64,000 bases of DNA, from contig OY718806.1 in the NCBI GenBank assembly GCA_963070105.1, forward strand, positions 6,345,865-6,409,864, in the 5' to 3' direction. The position numbers and the translations under genes are program-made. Below are positions 19,001-46,181 of this stretch, in pieces. The notes beneath the pieces were generated by a model, which saw nothing but the letters and a program-made list of their open reading frames with translations, made no database searches and had not been told where the DNA came from. The stretch comes from Litomosoides sigmodontis (Eukaryota; Nematoda; Chromadorea; Rhabditida; Onchocercidae). The stretch's first letter is position 1, and every line of letters begins with the position of its first letter.

Positions 19001-20164
19001 CCGCAAGCGTCAAAGTCGATGCCGCCAATAAGGAAGCATTTTAACATTATCAATTATTGGAAGAGTTTAGCGAAGTTAAATATACTCCATGTGTAATATT
19101 AAGGATGACAGATACGCTGCTTTTGCGACGTAGGAAGGGTAGACGAATTTCTTTCAAGAATATTCTTTACTTAGCAGCTTCAAAAATATTTCTTAGAATG
19201 TGTTTCCAAACAAACATTGGAAAATAAGTGAAGCGCGAAAAATTTGTGATCCTACTTCACTCATTTCGATAAACAAATCGGATGGAACTGCAACTTTGAC
19301 AACATTCAAATCCTTAAATTAGGAAGAAGGGTGTCCCGGAAAAGTTATCTTTCTTCCTGATTTCATGCGCTTCTGCAGTAAAATCGACAAAAACGTCAAC
19401 GCAAGCACCAGTACAGCAAAATCAAAACCACTGCTAAAAGATACACTCTGGAAGTTTTACTGTTTTCATTTCGCGACTACCTTCTGAGACCCTAACGGTC
19501 TACGGTTTGTTCATTTCGAAACTTAGCCATGATTTTATTTCTGGGCTTTCTTGATGTAGAAGCCACGTAGTTCTGTTTCATGCGGTTCTTGTTTAATCTA
19601 AGGGTAAATAAAACATTCAATTCTTTTCCATCGTTAATCAAGGCATATTGGTCATTTTATGAGCGATTAATTTTTTACTGGTATGCTTCCAACGAACAAT
19701 AATTAAATTTAATTTTTCACTTTGTTCCGGCTCAAATATGGGTTCTTACTATTATCGCAGGTTTCCATACATTTGAGTATAGTGCTGCAGGAAATGCAAA
19801 GTCCAATGACGGGTGTCGTAAAGCGGTAGCATTCTTAAAGGAACCAGAGCTCGTAACAGTTTGTTTACTGAGTACGTAGAGAGAGGTATCAACAAGGAGT
19901 TGCATGATTTGAAAGCTTGATAAAAGTCTAATGAGGTTACATATCGACCTCACAAAAAAAGGTCTTTTTCTTCCGGTTGTTGGTTGGATTTCTGATAAGT
20001 AGAAGAAAGTAGTGCCTCGTGCCACCTTATGGTGTATTATGTTATTTTCGCTTTTTTTTAAAGAAATAAAAGTGTCTCCAGATAAGGTAAAATGTTTGGT
20101 GGAAATTTTCTATAAGCGACTGTTCGAATCGTATTTGATATAAGCAGTTGATTGTGATCCGAAT
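16080..20164. other. Intergenic/promoter region between vinculin and CCDC51
   Basis: About 4 kb between divergent genes. The vinculin-proximal part is rich in simple sequence: (TGGA)n at 16317-16334, CT-rich tract near 16405-16435, and an imperfect (AGC/GTA)n block at 16590-16700. Short TA runs lie near 17650 and 18870. Open frames here are repeat-driven or short. No gene recognised. Confidence 0.5.
16590..16700. repeat. Imperfect CAG/CTG-type trinucleotide repeat
   Basis: Runs of AGC with interspersed AGT and AAC, followed by GCGATA units, about 0.5 kb upstream of the vinculin start codon. It reads as poly-Ala/Gln in several frames on both strands, so the apparent protein frames are repeat artefacts. 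It could lie in a 5' UTR or promoter. Confidence 0.8.
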
Positions 20165-22700
20165 ATGCCTTTATATGGTTCGCGGCTGATATATTCGAAA
20201 TATATTTCGCATCGAAATTTGTCCAGTTTACCAGACACTTTCAAACCTGTTAAACTTATTAGCCGAGTAATCTCATATATTGATGATGTGACGGGTGCTA
20301 CAGAAATTCGTGAAGCTCATACGACATTAAAACAGGTCACTATTTTTAATATTTCTCGGAAATCTAACATCTCTGGAGCATATTTTATGGCGGTGAACAC
20401 AACATGAACACATTTGCTTTGTGATCTTTTGTGGGCACTAGATCGTTTTGGCTATAAAATACTGCTCAGTGTTGAAACTAATTGAAAAGCATTTTTTAAA
20501 ACTTATAAAACTTTCTAATTTTTTTTGTACATTATTTTGTTAAAGAAATCCGAAAGAAGCCCTGCATTGATAAATTAAGATGATCCAACAGTGTCTGATT
20601 CAGTGGTGATGAAACAATTTAACAGTTAACTTTGTGAAGGGACTGCTGGGAAACGTACTATATTTTTGCACTTAGCTCGCGGCTAAGTAGCTAAGATGTA
20701 AGGAGTTGATAGTCGAGTAGTCCTTTGTGTATGGAAAGTTAAATTAGAGGAACTGGAATAAAAAGGAATTCATGTAATGTAGAGTTCTTCCTTGAGTTGC
20801 ACTCATAACATGAGCGTTGATGAGTGCTATAGATAGTATTAATATCATTTCAGAACGAAAAAAAGCTACAAGATGCCCAAGCTTCTCGGCGTAAAAAACG
20901 TGATGAGCTAGATGCGTTACAAATTCGGATGAAACAGATACACAGTGAACTGGACAAATTTTCTCGTGGAGATGATAAGTGTGTCCTGCTTTTTTCTTGG
21001 CTGTTTTTGTCTTCTCATTTTTCAACCATATTAAAATTACTATCAGTCTTCGATTAACGTCGTAGATATGTTATCGTTGCGTACACATAGATGACTAAAA
21101 GTTTATTTTCTATTTTTATAAGTGCTAATTCTTAGTTAGCCGAGTTCTGTCTGACATAGCAAATTTAGTTGGAACACGCACTAGGTCGCGTATGGCTAAT
21201 ACATCTAGCAGTAGCAGTCGAATGTATCGAAACTGCTTTATTGGTTCACTTTAAGTTCAGTCCTTGGAATAGGTATTATCGTTGAATTTTTGTTTCCGGC
21301 ATGTATGAATTTGTCAATATTTGCAGGTATTTACGATTGTTAACTGAAGAACATGCGGTCATAAAAAGCGAGCAACTTTTAATTGCTGAAGTTAGGAAAG
21401 CGGATGAAGCTGAAAAAGCTGCATTTGATGAATTATCAAGTACTCTTCGGACTAGTCGCGCAAAGGAACAGGAACAGTCAGTTTGAACTTTCCTGATAAA
21501 AGAATAAAAAAGGAGCTGATATTCTTAACGATATTGGTCTTGCAATTCATGTTAATTTAATTTAGTTATGAATATCAGCTCTTTCTTCTCATCTTATGAA
21601 ATTTAGGTTGAAGTGCCGTGTACCTTGAGGGACGATATGTTTCAGATCGGATCGAGTGAAAACGTGGACAATTATAGGTTCCACATTCGGTGCATTATTT
21701 GGGATTGTTGGTGCTTGGGTGGTAAATGAAGTTAGGATGCGTAAGATGAAAGAGCTTATACCGGACTCTGCGTTACTGTCATCACTGGTGAAAAAGATGA
21801 CGGTATTAGTTGAGAAGCAGCAAAGTGAGGTAAGCATTAAACTACAGCTTTGCAAAATTCCACTACTTCTATATTGATGTGTAAAGTAACAATTAAATGG
21901 AAGAATGGTTAGGACGGAAAGAAGTGGGTGACTGCCCAGATCTGCTGAGTGGTCGGAAAGATAGTGAATCTGTGATTGTTAAATGTATGTGTGTGTGTGT
22001 GTGTTATGTGTGGGAGTGGAATAATTAGTGGTTCAGACTTGGACTGTGAGTGGAATTCAATGTAAGAAAAAATTAACAGTCGAGCAAAAACTCGAAGGTT
22101 TAGATGACATCTTAAAATAAAGGTGTGTAGCAGAAGGTGGGCAGGTCAAAGGTAATGTGTGGTAAGTGAGGTTATGTTAGCAGTGACTGAAGAAGGTTAC
22201 AAAAATAAATTGCCTTTGTGTGATGGTATTGATGTGTAGTTGCAGTCAATCTGTGTTAATTGTTGAAAAGATAAAGTAATGTTGCCAAATGACTGGTTAC
22301 ATATTCTAGGTAAGGAACATTGCAGGTAGCTGCATTCATCACGGACATTAGAGAGACAATGCATTTAAAGGCTGCCGAAGGGATAGCAATTGTTACTCCA
22401 AACAGTGGCGTGACTGATAACGTACTTTCCGATACGATTGTCACTCTTCTACAGGAGCAGAATAAAGTTCTAACAAAGGAGCTTGATTCAATAAAACGCT
22501 TGATTGCAATAGAATTGAATTTGAAGTCGGATGCACCAAATGTGGTTTACGTTGGCAGTGACATGGAGGATCTCCTCAGTAAATCGGAGAAAAATATTGA
22601 ATCCAAAATGAAATTGCAGACACTTGTTGAAGTGGTTTTTCTATATGCCCTTATGGCCGTTTCCTTACCACTAATTTATGCATTCTTTAAAGGACCTTAA
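20165..22700 (+). CDS. CCDC51: CCDC51/MITOK-like mitochondrial potassium channel subunit
   Basis: Orthologue of CCDC51 (MITOK), the pore subunit of the ATP-sensitive potassium channel of the mitochondrial inner membrane. Exons 20165-20335, 20854-20978, 21327-21476, 21646-21829, 22326-22700 join in phase, 1005 nt, 334 residues. The N terminus is basic and aromatic (MPLYGSRLIYSKY), compatible with a mitochondrial presequence. It is followed by the family block YIDDVTGATEIREAH, a long coiled coil (exons 2-3), the first membrane helix WTIIGSTFGALFGIVGAWVV, a second helical region, and a C-terminal membrane helix VVFLYALMAVSLPLIYAFF. Human CCDC51 has the same order, with WSLIGSVLGALIGVAG and a near C-terminal helix. 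The start is the first ATG of the first exon; an upstream exon is not excluded. AATAAA occurs at 22918-22923. Confidence 0.85.
21983..22003. repeat. (GT)n microsatellite
   Basis: Short GT dinucleotide run in the last intron of the CCDC51-like gene. Confidence 0.8.
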
Positions 22701-23233
22701 GACATTGGCATGCAATCCCCGGTGGCAGTGTACAGCTTAGGTTTTAAACTATCAGGAATGTTGTTTGCCTTTACGGGTATTTATTTAAAAATAGGATATA
22801 ATGTGAAACAGAATTAGTTCTTTGTCTTTTTTGGTTTCGTTTAGTGCATGTGCACTCGAGCTCCCAGAATGCTTGAACACGACAGCACTTGTTGCATTAT
22901 GTTGTTTGTAAATTTCAAATAAAACTGCCCTCAACTAATGTTAACCGTATTATATCCCAAACAGAGGGATTAATAACGTCGTATACCAGTGAATCATTTC
23001 AGATAGTCGCATAAATCATTTCAGATATTCATCAAATTAAGATGTACTCCATACGTCGGTCGTAATCTACGGTATCATAACTTTGCACTGTGAGGGGACA
23101 ATCGGCTTCATTAACAAGTCACAGGCAAGCAGTTACAAAGTGTGGTAAGTGGAGCTATCTGAATGATTTATTCTGTTACGAGAAAATCACTTGACAAAAT
23201 CAATGGGGATAGATGCATTCCAATGGACAACAG
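22701..23233. other. Convergent 3' region between CCDC51 and MetAP2
   Basis: Contains the CCDC51 poly(A) signal at 22918-22923. Nothing else seen. Confidence 0.5.
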
Positions 23234-26153
<2,920 letters not shown>

Positions 26154-28180
26154 CGAAAAGAGGTTCGAATTTATTGAACTGGAACATATTAAATTTTACA
26201 AAATATAAAACTTCAACAGCAAGTGAATTGTATTGATTTCATACGAAAAGTAAACTAAAATGTCCGAATGGGTTTGCTGGACAAAAAAATGAAATAAAAA
26301 AGTTTAAGTGACCAACAAGAAAGCTTTGCTTGCGAGCAAATTAAGCACTCCAATAAAAAACTAAACACATATTTAATGCAGGAAAAAATATAGCAAGGAA
26401 CTGTTAGCAACGGAAACTCTACAATGTCAAAAGGTACGCAACCATCAAGACTATTCGGATTATGCAGGTTTCATCAAATTCGTAACTAAACGGATCCGAT
26501 AAGGGAGAACAATCCTTCCTCGGCTAAAACTGCAAACAATATCCTAAGACGTAGAACTCTGCAGACTCCTGGCACAGACGTCCACGTCACTCTTAACAAG
26601 CCCCTATCATACTTTCCCCTTGCTTGTTGGCGTCAAACCAAATTTCGTTAGGTCGCTCTGTACCACCACCATGTAACCAAAACTTTGAGACACTGTCCTT
26701 CATTCCCTTACAAATTGACCCCTTGTGATCATCGTATCCCACATAGAAGTGCTATTGGTTGTAGGAATAACTTACGGTTTTCATCGATAACAAGCAGTGT
26801 TTGCTTTTCCCTCCCAAACCTTCCATTCTGGTAGTACAGGGAGAATTGGTTTGGTTTGTAGTTTTGTAAAGCAGGAGTGAGACTTCCTATCATTTTTCGT
26901 AGATCTCACTTGTCATGTAAATCTTGCTTCTTTTCATCGCTTAGGAAGTGCACTCTATTTCTAACTTTATTCACCAGCTGGAACTTCTAACAAATGGCGT
27001 CTCCAAATGGTGTATGAATGGTAAAAACTAGGCTTCGCCGCTCTTTCGAGCATCACATAACTCTAGCCAAAGCTACACCCATTGAAGCAAAACCCACTTT
27101 TGCAAAATTCATCAATACACTGAAGAATTCCGGAAGACAAAGAATATGCAGGACGATTTACATTCTTTTTACGGAAATATGAAACACATATGAAATGGAA
27201 ATTGTAGGTGTAGGAAGTCATAGGAATGAGGGATGAGATTTATGCAACGACGCTCAGTCATTTAGATACACATAGTCCACATACAAAGATAAACGATCTT
27301 GCGCGTTTCATCTATTTGATACATTAAGAAACGAATATCAACGGCAAATGTACATGAAATTCATATGCCACATTTGACTGTGGTTTGTATCACCGCTTAG
27401 TTGTTTATAACAGAACCTCCACACAACAGCAAGCTTACATAACACATTATAAAATAGGAATGGAAGACAAAAACATGACTTTATAAAAAGTAAATCAAAG
27501 ATATTAACCCAGTATTTAAAAATGAAAAAAAACGTTTTATCACCCATTCATCGAATTTGAATATCAAACGCAATCAGTTATCATATCGAATACATCATGA
27601 TGCTGAACAGAATAGAAGGACCGCGTACGCGCTGCATATATGAATTCAACAAGTATCGACTAAACTGAATTTAAATTTCTAAAGAATGGACAGAAAAAAT
27701 TGATGGAAAGTTAGAACAGATGTCAAATGAAATCTTGGCAAGAACGTTTCAGCTGTAACGATAAAACGAACAACAGTCTAAAACGATCTCTTATGCGATC
27801 TATCATTTTCTTTCTAAACTTTGTTTAATAATCAAGAAAATATTCAATAAATTTCAAACACATCCAATGAATACCTGTACATAAAAGAAAGCAAACATGA
27901 TAGGTCTTTAGGGGTCATTTTTCAGGATAGAGGACAATTGAAAGAAAAAAAAGTTATAACTGCATATTCTCGAAGCTGAGGTTTGAAAGGAATTGTTTAC
28001 AGAGAAATGCACAGTCTCCGACGAGGATACAGCGTGTTACCATATCACAGCTAGTCACCGATAAATATTGCACAACGCTTTCCACTGTTCAAGGAATATT
28101 GCTTCCATAGCAACTGCTGATTCTAATTTGATTCCATACTTGCAAATACTTTCCACAATAATTCTGGCTGGTTGGTAAGT
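26154..28180. other. Intergenic region between MetAP2 start and PKG 3' end
   Basis: About 2 kb between two genes on the same strand. It should contain the PKG 3' UTR and the MetAP2 promoter. No further gene or repeat recognised. Confidence 0.5.
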
Positions 28181-38352
<10,172 letters not shown>

Positions 38353-41300
38353 CTGCAAGGGAAATACGTGCAAGAGAGCAGAACCTGAAAATTCAAAATA
38401 TAAAAACAACAACATGGATTTTTCTTTAACTGAAGACAAGCATAAACCGGCATATTGCTTAATCGATTATGTAGAATAAGAAGAAAACGAATTTCCTGTA
38501 ACCCTATGCTTTATATCTCCTCAACTTTAGATGCTCATTATCCTTTCCGAACCGTTCTTGACAAATTCAATGTCTTTATTTTGTTTTTTTTTTATCTATT
38601 TGGAAGCAGAAGTACGAAGAGGAAGAAATACGCTACAATGCTCATATTACACCATAAATAATAAGCACGCGTATCGCATTCAACCATCTGAGTTAGCACA
38701 CTTCTGTTTAACAATCTTTCGACGAACCTTTCTCCGCTTCCAATGCAAGTTTACTCAATAATAAAATCCCCAGCATTGGCTGTATAGACAGCCTTTAATG
38801 AATAGCAATTAAAAGCAAAGTAGTACATTATATATATTCCAATTTTAATAATGATTTGATGACTGAAATGATTGTTAACAACAGCGCTATAAAACGTGCA
38901 CGATACACATTTGTAACGAAAAAAAAATATATAAGACCTATACCACATGTGTAACAGCTGGAAAAAAGATGAGTGATGGTGACACAACCCGAGAGTGAAC
39001 GCCAAAGAAGAATTTGACTTTTTCTATTCCTCCATGAAATGTTGTACTTTGCATTAAAAAAATCAATTTTTCTGTACCGCTAGTAGGACCCACACATGTC
39101 CAGCTTTGAATATGAAAAGATGAAAGGTTTCCTAAGTTTAAAAAACCTCAGCAATGTGAAGTGTGGTTTAGCAAGATGAGGGCGTGCGTGTGGTGTTGAG
39201 ATGCTTTACCTCTGTTTCTATTTCAAGACACCCTTATATTCAGGGTATCAGTACATTGCCACAACGAAAAACGCCCACAAATTTCACATTCTTTTAAAGC
39301 AATAAATATTACAACTAACTAGAACAAACAGTGACACGGTAAGCTTCGCAGTCGAAGCAAATAAGTCGGTTAGAACTTACACCATAGGAACGAATATTAC
39401 AACTGGAAATATCTAAATTCGCCCCCGCATAGCTTTAAGATGAATCCGACACATTTACACAATTTACAAGAAATGCTTTCGATAAAACAATAAAGCGAAG
39501 TGACTTGAGATTTCCATATGTTTATTTCGCTCACTACATAGCAGCATTAACCTGCATCCTCAATACGTACGTTACAGAACATTTGAGTAGGGGAATTACC
39601 GAAATTCACACACGAGATTTCACGTGTTCACAAAGTCATTCACAAAGTAATCCCAATGAAAAGCTTCGCGTCTGTTGCCTTTTCTTGTAAATAATGAAAT
39701 CAGCAAGAGAATGAAGAACGATGATTCTCTCAACTAAACCAAATAATGCAATAGATTAACGCATAATAGAGCTGTGTGTATACATAGAGTAAACAAATTT
39801 TAATTACACGGATGTTATGTATTGAACCCACTGATAACCATTAACCTTCAAAATTCTAAATCAACAGTAAATACTACTGCATCGTGTTCATCATTTTCTC
39901 TCCTTCCGAAGAAAATAATCATTGTAGAAAACTTCGCCACTTCGAACTCGGCGTTTCTGTAGAACTATAATCAGTCTACGAAAACACACGACCTGAAGCA
40001 ATGAACTAAAAAATTATGGATATCCGTCTGAAGCTCAAAGTCTATACTTCCGTTGCAAGAACTTCGCCATTCACAGTCACACACACTCTGAAATGCAAGA
40101 TATTCATCGGTGAAACAACTATGCATTAGTAGTTATTGAAGAAATATAACACACACAAAAAAAATTTACTTCAGAATTTCAACAAAAAAAACAGTTCTGA
40201 GCAAAAAATCTGTAACTCCACATCACAACTAATACCACAACTTTCCGTTCGAATTAAATCAACATATTTGCAGCCTTTAAATATACCAAAACGATGAGTG
40301 GAAATGCCGAACAATGTACTTCAAATCTTCAAAGCCTACATTTTCAAAAACACAACATGGAAAAACAAAATTCAATATGTCACTCACTGAAACTGACAGA
40401 GCTATTCATGGCTAAAATTCTTGCAATGTAGACAATCGGCAATCTAATCAACTACAAAATTACAACTTGCGAACTATCTTCTGTGAAAGTGCGATTCTTA
40501 AAATTAAAATAAATTCTACTGAAACAAAAATGTATATTTCACATTTACGGCGACGAATTTTCAAAACAGTACTGTCTATAGAAAATTTAAAAAAATTAGT
40601 GATTCTTTAAATGAAACACTAAAAATAGATAGAAATCGAATCTGGGAAATCCACAACTAATTCTTATTTTTATTCTGAACTCAGACCTCTGCTGCTCAAT
40701 CGTAACATTTCAATAAAACCATCGAAAGATTCGACTTCTTATTTGCTCTTGTTCCTTAGCAGGTACCGCATACCTTCAAACATATTCAATTTGCACAATT
40801 ACATTACATTTTTGAAAAATATTTGCTGGTCATCAACAATTACTGATTGTGCATGAACGCAATGGACAATCGCAAAGCTTAATGAAGGAGACTTCGCTTC
40901 AGTTATTAGGATTTGAAAATAATCTTAGTGGAGAATATATAAACAGCGGAAAGGAAATCACATTCGATTCTAACAATGCCATCAGCATAAAGAAGATATC
41001 GTAGTAAGATGACCAATTCTGAGTTACTTATCTCCAGCCTACAATTCCTCCCATGTCTACTATCACCTCGGTTAAAGTAATGCACCTGACTGACAGTAAA
41101 AAAGGTGTGAGAACATTTGAGTAGTATGGTCGAGAACAGTATATCAAAGAAGAAGATTCACAGATCAGTGTGTTGAGCATGTTAAAGAAGAGAAGAACAA
41201 CGGATAAAAATAGGAACTTAAAAAAAAATGTCAGCTGCGACGAAAGAATTCTAACGCATAAAGTGGGGAAAAACGAAAGAAAACAATCAACGGCATTTCT

Positions 41301-41728
41301 CAACAAATTTTTCAACAAATCTATGTGAAGTTGCTATTAATAAGATGAGCAGCTACATTAAGAAAATGCTACGCGCTATAAGCTTTTGAAAACGGTAATA
41401 GAACCTGTTAAGAAATTCATGAAATAATATTGAAATTGGCAGTTAATTAGTAGTACTTTGATTCACCTTCAAATTTCGGTAAACACCGAAGATACAGCTA
41501 AAAATTCTGACAGAACCAGAATGATAAAAGCAGGATGTAAAAATTCTTCTTTCGTAGAAAATAAAGGAAAAATATCGACTACTAAGCGGCTAGTTACCAA
41601 GAAAACTTTATAAATTCTAGTGATTGCAAAAAAAACTGTTTTCCTGGATCTCAATAGTAGTCGTTTTAGCCTCTCAACAAACAACACTTGACAATCAGAT
41701 AGCTATTTACCAACATAATAAAAGATAC
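38353..41728. other. Region between PKG and the next minus-strand gene
   Basis: About 3.4 kb. Expected to hold the PKG promoter or upstream non-coding exons and the 3' end of the unidentified gene to the right. No coding block recognised; open frames are short. Confidence 0.4.
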
Positions 41729-44700
41729 CTGTAAGCAAATGCAACCTGTGTGGTCCATACAACTCACTTGACTTTTGCGCCCGTTCTATAATTGGCATGG
41801 AAACGTCCCGAAACCTTGCAATCAATGCTGCGTACTGCAAAAGCTCGTTAGTTGTTAGACATTTCGTTAGCTGAAAAAATAAGTAAATGTATTACCCAAT
41901 CCGGTTCTCCTATTACAAAGAACATTTCAAGTTATGCATGTGTAATGGACATCGGCTATACAAGACATTTTTTTATTCTATGACAAACTTTTTCGATAAT
42001 ATGTAATACTATTACGTTTAATCACATAGCCACTTCTTAAGTCCCCAGCGTTTTATCTCATCACCAACTACAACTAAGGAATAATAGTTTCCTGAAGCAA
42101 ATTTATACGAATAAAACATCTCCGAGCCAACTTTTCTCTAAAAGCATCAATTACTGCTAACAACTAGTCATTAATCAATGCTTATTAAACGTTGTCAACC
42201 ACATGTTGTCCACATACTACTACAAGCCAACTGTAATAATGGGGTAGTATTACATCTGCAAGCTTACCACATTCATATCTTCTATGACGTCGTCAATTTG
42301 CACCTCTGGGGATTCACTGTGTGAAGCAGTTGTTGAACAAGGAGGATGATTACTACTGATATGTAAATCCTGATGTGGTTCCGTTAAGTTGTAAATGTTC
42401 CGTGAGAGAAAAAGCAAGACAACTTATAATCCCTCGATCCTGCACCGCATCAAAATTTTTGTTTTCTCAATAACTCTATATTGTGTAAAAATTTACATCT
42501 TTGTTATAATCATTGCCCAAATAATGTTGAATTAGAGAATGGATGAACTTACAACAGAGGACGATGACTATTGAAACAAATCGAAGAGCTAGTTAGCACT
42601 TCTGAAACCAAGTCTTTTCCATGTTTTTTCTAAATATAAAGTTGCAAGGAACAAATTAAGAAAAGTTTTATCCAAATTTAATAAAGTAAAGATTTAACGA
42701 ACTTTTCGAAGCATTCATTTCAAAATTACTGGCAACTTCCTTGTAAACTTGAGAGAAGTGCCCCAGAATGTTACAAATTGTTTCCGCCACATCCTATAAA
42801 AAAGCAATGAAAAGTCGACAGCAATCGATTGAGTTTCGATGAAAGTTCGATAACTTAAAAGTGAGATACTGCATTTTTAATGGTTATTATGATTTCAAAA
42901 TACACAATCATGACAAGAATGTGATTGTAATTTAAAACTTCCATTAAAACTGTTAGAAATCAACGTAAAAAATTCACAAATTCCAAAAATAGTCGTCTGA
43001 GAAGTTACCGCAGTTTCACAATATATGACAGCAAGGTCAAAGAAGTCACGGTTTCGAGCATTAGTGTATCCAATCCTAACAGGAAGGATGTATTCATGAG
43101 CTTCACGAACAAAGCCAACAGATGAAATTAAGTGAATAGGTACGTAAAGCAGTAGTTCGTAAAATAAAAAGCAATTTACATTAAGTTCCAAGTGATTATC
43201 CTGTGATACTATTTCAGTGAATTTTACTATAAGATCTATAACTTCATTAGATATTACTCACGTCATCACAGACTGACCGGACCGTTATAGAACACAAATC
43301 AATCTGAAGGACCGCATTTGCAGTAAAGTTATTCGACCTCTCAAATAGCGCAATTTGCTTCCTGATCTGTAAAAGTCCCAGAAAATTTAAAAAAAAAAAA
43401 AGAAATTCAAAACAAAAGATATGTGATGTACCAATACACAGTTACGCCCACTTGCCCTATGTTAGCAACACCACCACTGGCCTGGTTGCGGATAAAATGC
43501 ACAAAACAGTATAATTATTCCAATTTCAATTCAAGCTCCCAAACTTTATCCCAGTTTGGACACTACAAGTATGCGCAACCACCCTTCTGTGAATTTTTAG
43601 AATAGAATACCTTAGCATTATCCAAAATCTTAAGCAGATCAGTGCGTCCGCTAGGATCGATGTCACCACGAATGTCGCGAACCATGCCGGCATACTGAAC
43701 AAATAAGCAGCTTTTATGGGTTTCAGTTAACGCATCACATGGTGGGCATAAATGTCAAAACTCTATTCATCCTACAAAAAAAATTAAGGTAACTTTCCGA
43801 ACCACTCAATAACGTCTCATGCTCAAAAAACAGCTAGAACCTCATTATGAAGCACCTCGACAAATGACAACACCGATCCAGCTACCTTCAACAATTCTCT
43901 GCATTAGCAACTTGAATTGAAACCTGTGAAGATAAACGGTAGTGGGGCACCTGTGACTAGGATGTGTTTTGGAGCGATGCTTTAAACAACATTTGAAGCT
44001 ATTAGGTGGAAGTATGCAGTAGCTAGGTGTCCAGATTTTTAAAAGATTTTAAATTTAAAATGAGTGGAGAAATTGGAAGTCCACACAGCTGTGAATTCCG
44101 TAAGTATTCCACAGATGAAACAATACTCTTGTGAACGACATGTGTGAAATGTGGAATTGTATGGAAGGTAGACATAAAGGAGTTTGATAAGTGGTATACA
44201 CTTTTGATTAAACCAACTCTCCGCCAAATACGATCGATCAACTTATGGAAGATATTGTAATGAAAGCAGCGTTATATGAAACGGAAGCGCTTGAGGAGTG
44301 AGATAGAGGAATCATTCAGGCAGTATACTCGTATGACTGCTACTTCATAGGCGTTGCACAGAGGCCCTAATTATTTTATCGATTAAATGATTGGCGATTT
44401 TCTCCTACTGAATGCAGTTTAGTTTGTTGTTAACACTGACATAATCTTTTCACGTGCTGTAGGGTTTTCCCTCTGCCAATGAGGCGCGGCAAACTTGTTT
44501 TTGTGGAAAGTTTTCATAATTCTTAATCTTCTAATTATGCAAATGTGTAGGGAACGCATCACGCTGAAGTGCACCCAACATGGAAGTGTATTTGATGAAA
44601 ATAAGAGATGATGATTATTGCAAAAAAAGAGTTTTTGTGCAATTAAAGAACTACTTTGTGGTAGACGTAAATGCGAGACTAATGATTGTGCAATAAATTG

Positions 44701-46172
44701 CATTAAATGGATGATGATTTGAGCATCCCTTGAACAATGAACAATTGAACAATCATGGGATCAATAAAGTTTCTCAAGTAATGGAGACATAAACTCAGGT
44801 AAAACAGTTCTGTGGAGTAAAAATGATATCTCTTCATTAGCAAAGCCTAAATATTTCACATACGGAAACTATTAGGAAAGGTCCGGTAAATAATGTGAAA
44901 CCTCAATAAATTTAAAAGACAAAATAGAAAGCAAATAGAAAAGTATAAGCATTACTCAGCACATTACTTTTTTAAGTCACACTAGAGGCTTGAATTTGGG
45001 CTTTGCATAACGAGATGTTTCGGAAAATGAGCTATAGTAATTGGTTATAGAAAAAACAATTTTCGCACCTGGAATAGTTCTTTGTTTATTAAAATGTCCC
45101 ATTTACATAGAGAAAATAAGAAATTTCAACTACTATTACTAGTATTCAAATGCTATTTCAACTACTATTAGGTCATCCTGAAAATAAATGAAGGGTATCG
45201 AGACTTCTAGAAATCTTATTGGTCAATCAAAAGCACCAAACAGTAGTTTTACTACATGCTGTTACTTGTCATGATAGGTTGAAACTCATGATAATTAACT
45301 ATAAAAAAAAATTTCGATGCAAAGTTAAATGTATGGTATTCAAACACTGCGAGGATAATGGTGTGCAAGACTCTGTAGCTGGTGTAAGTACAGTATTACG
45401 TATATGAACATGTGTGAGATTGCTAAGAGCTGCGGCTTATAGAATTCAACAGTGGTTTCATTATGCGGTTTGTTGACATCCACACTCCAAATCCATTCTC
45501 TTCATGGAAGAGAGATGGAGATTTCAATTAATTTCTATTATCAAAGGGAAGTAAAATATCTGGGTTTTACGAAGAAGCTACTCTCTTATCAACAACTTGA
45601 GACGTTTGAACGATTAACGTACTAGGGTGTCGAGTTCTTCAAGGAAATAATTCTGCTAATAACAGAAAAGAGCATTTTACATGTAAAATGGACCGACAGA
45701 ATTTTGCTTTCCTTTTAAGTACAGGTTGGGGACAGAAAGTGAATCGACAACAACATCGGATGCATTGCATAAAAAGCTTTCCTTTCTTTTTTCATACTGC
45801 GTTAGACTACGAAACAATCTATCACTTGTAAAGTATCAAGATACGTCCTAGACGATCTGACTTTCCCAGTAAATCTCTGTCTATTAGCCACTTCTGGCAA
45901 TTTGTTAATTGACAGTTTGTATGAGTTTTTTTCAGTAGGCGAATACTCACTCCGCCCATATAAATTATCATGACCATTCTGCAATTTCACCTACGAAAAA
46001 GAAGTTCTGTTTATAGTAATATTTTTTTCCTAAAATGATCTTCCATTGAATGGAGTATGAGAAAGGAACGATAGGCAGGTGAAAAAAACTGGGAGAAACG
46101 ACTTTCAAATAACTTTACCTGGATTTGAAAGGTCGACGGACTGCCATCGTCAATGTCGCATGCCCGCAGCAT
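41729..46172 (-). CDS. Unidentified multi-exon gene, predicted mostly helical
   Basis: I do not recognise the product. Exons that chain in phase: 46119-46172, 45826-45990, 43611-43694, 43262-43366, 42703-42793, 42268-42422 and 41729-41870; the 3' end is not found. The start ATG (46172) lies 9 nt behind an acceptor ACCGCAG (ends 46182), suggesting a spliced-leader site. Peptide blocks include MLRACDIDDGSPSTFQIQ, GRSEYSPTEKNSYKLSINKL, MVRDIRGDIDPSGRTDLL, KQIALFERSNNFTANAV, VAETICNILGHFSQVYKEV, an acidic Ser-rich linker (SHSESPEVQIDDVIEDM) and NELLQYAALIARFRDVSMPI. All look helical and soluble; there is no signal peptide or clear membrane segment. The weakest joint is at 42422, where the acceptor is poor. 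The 1.9- and 2.1-kb stretches without exons could hide further exons. Confidence 0.5.
43695..45825 (-). other. Intron (or missed exons) of the unidentified gene
   Basis: 2.1 kb between two phase-0 exons. No coding block or repeat recognised; short open frames only. Confidence 0.4.
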
Positions 46173-46181
46173 TTCTGGTAC

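Noticed and set aside
41028..41318. 96-codon hydrophobic minus-strand frame
   Set aside because: Poly-Phe/Leu sequence typical of AT-rich DNA; no link to the exons upstream.
43009..43075. Exon-like block between two exons of the unidentified gene
   Set aside because: Its natural frame needs a different phase from the preceding exon; skipping it keeps all neighbouring exons in phase.
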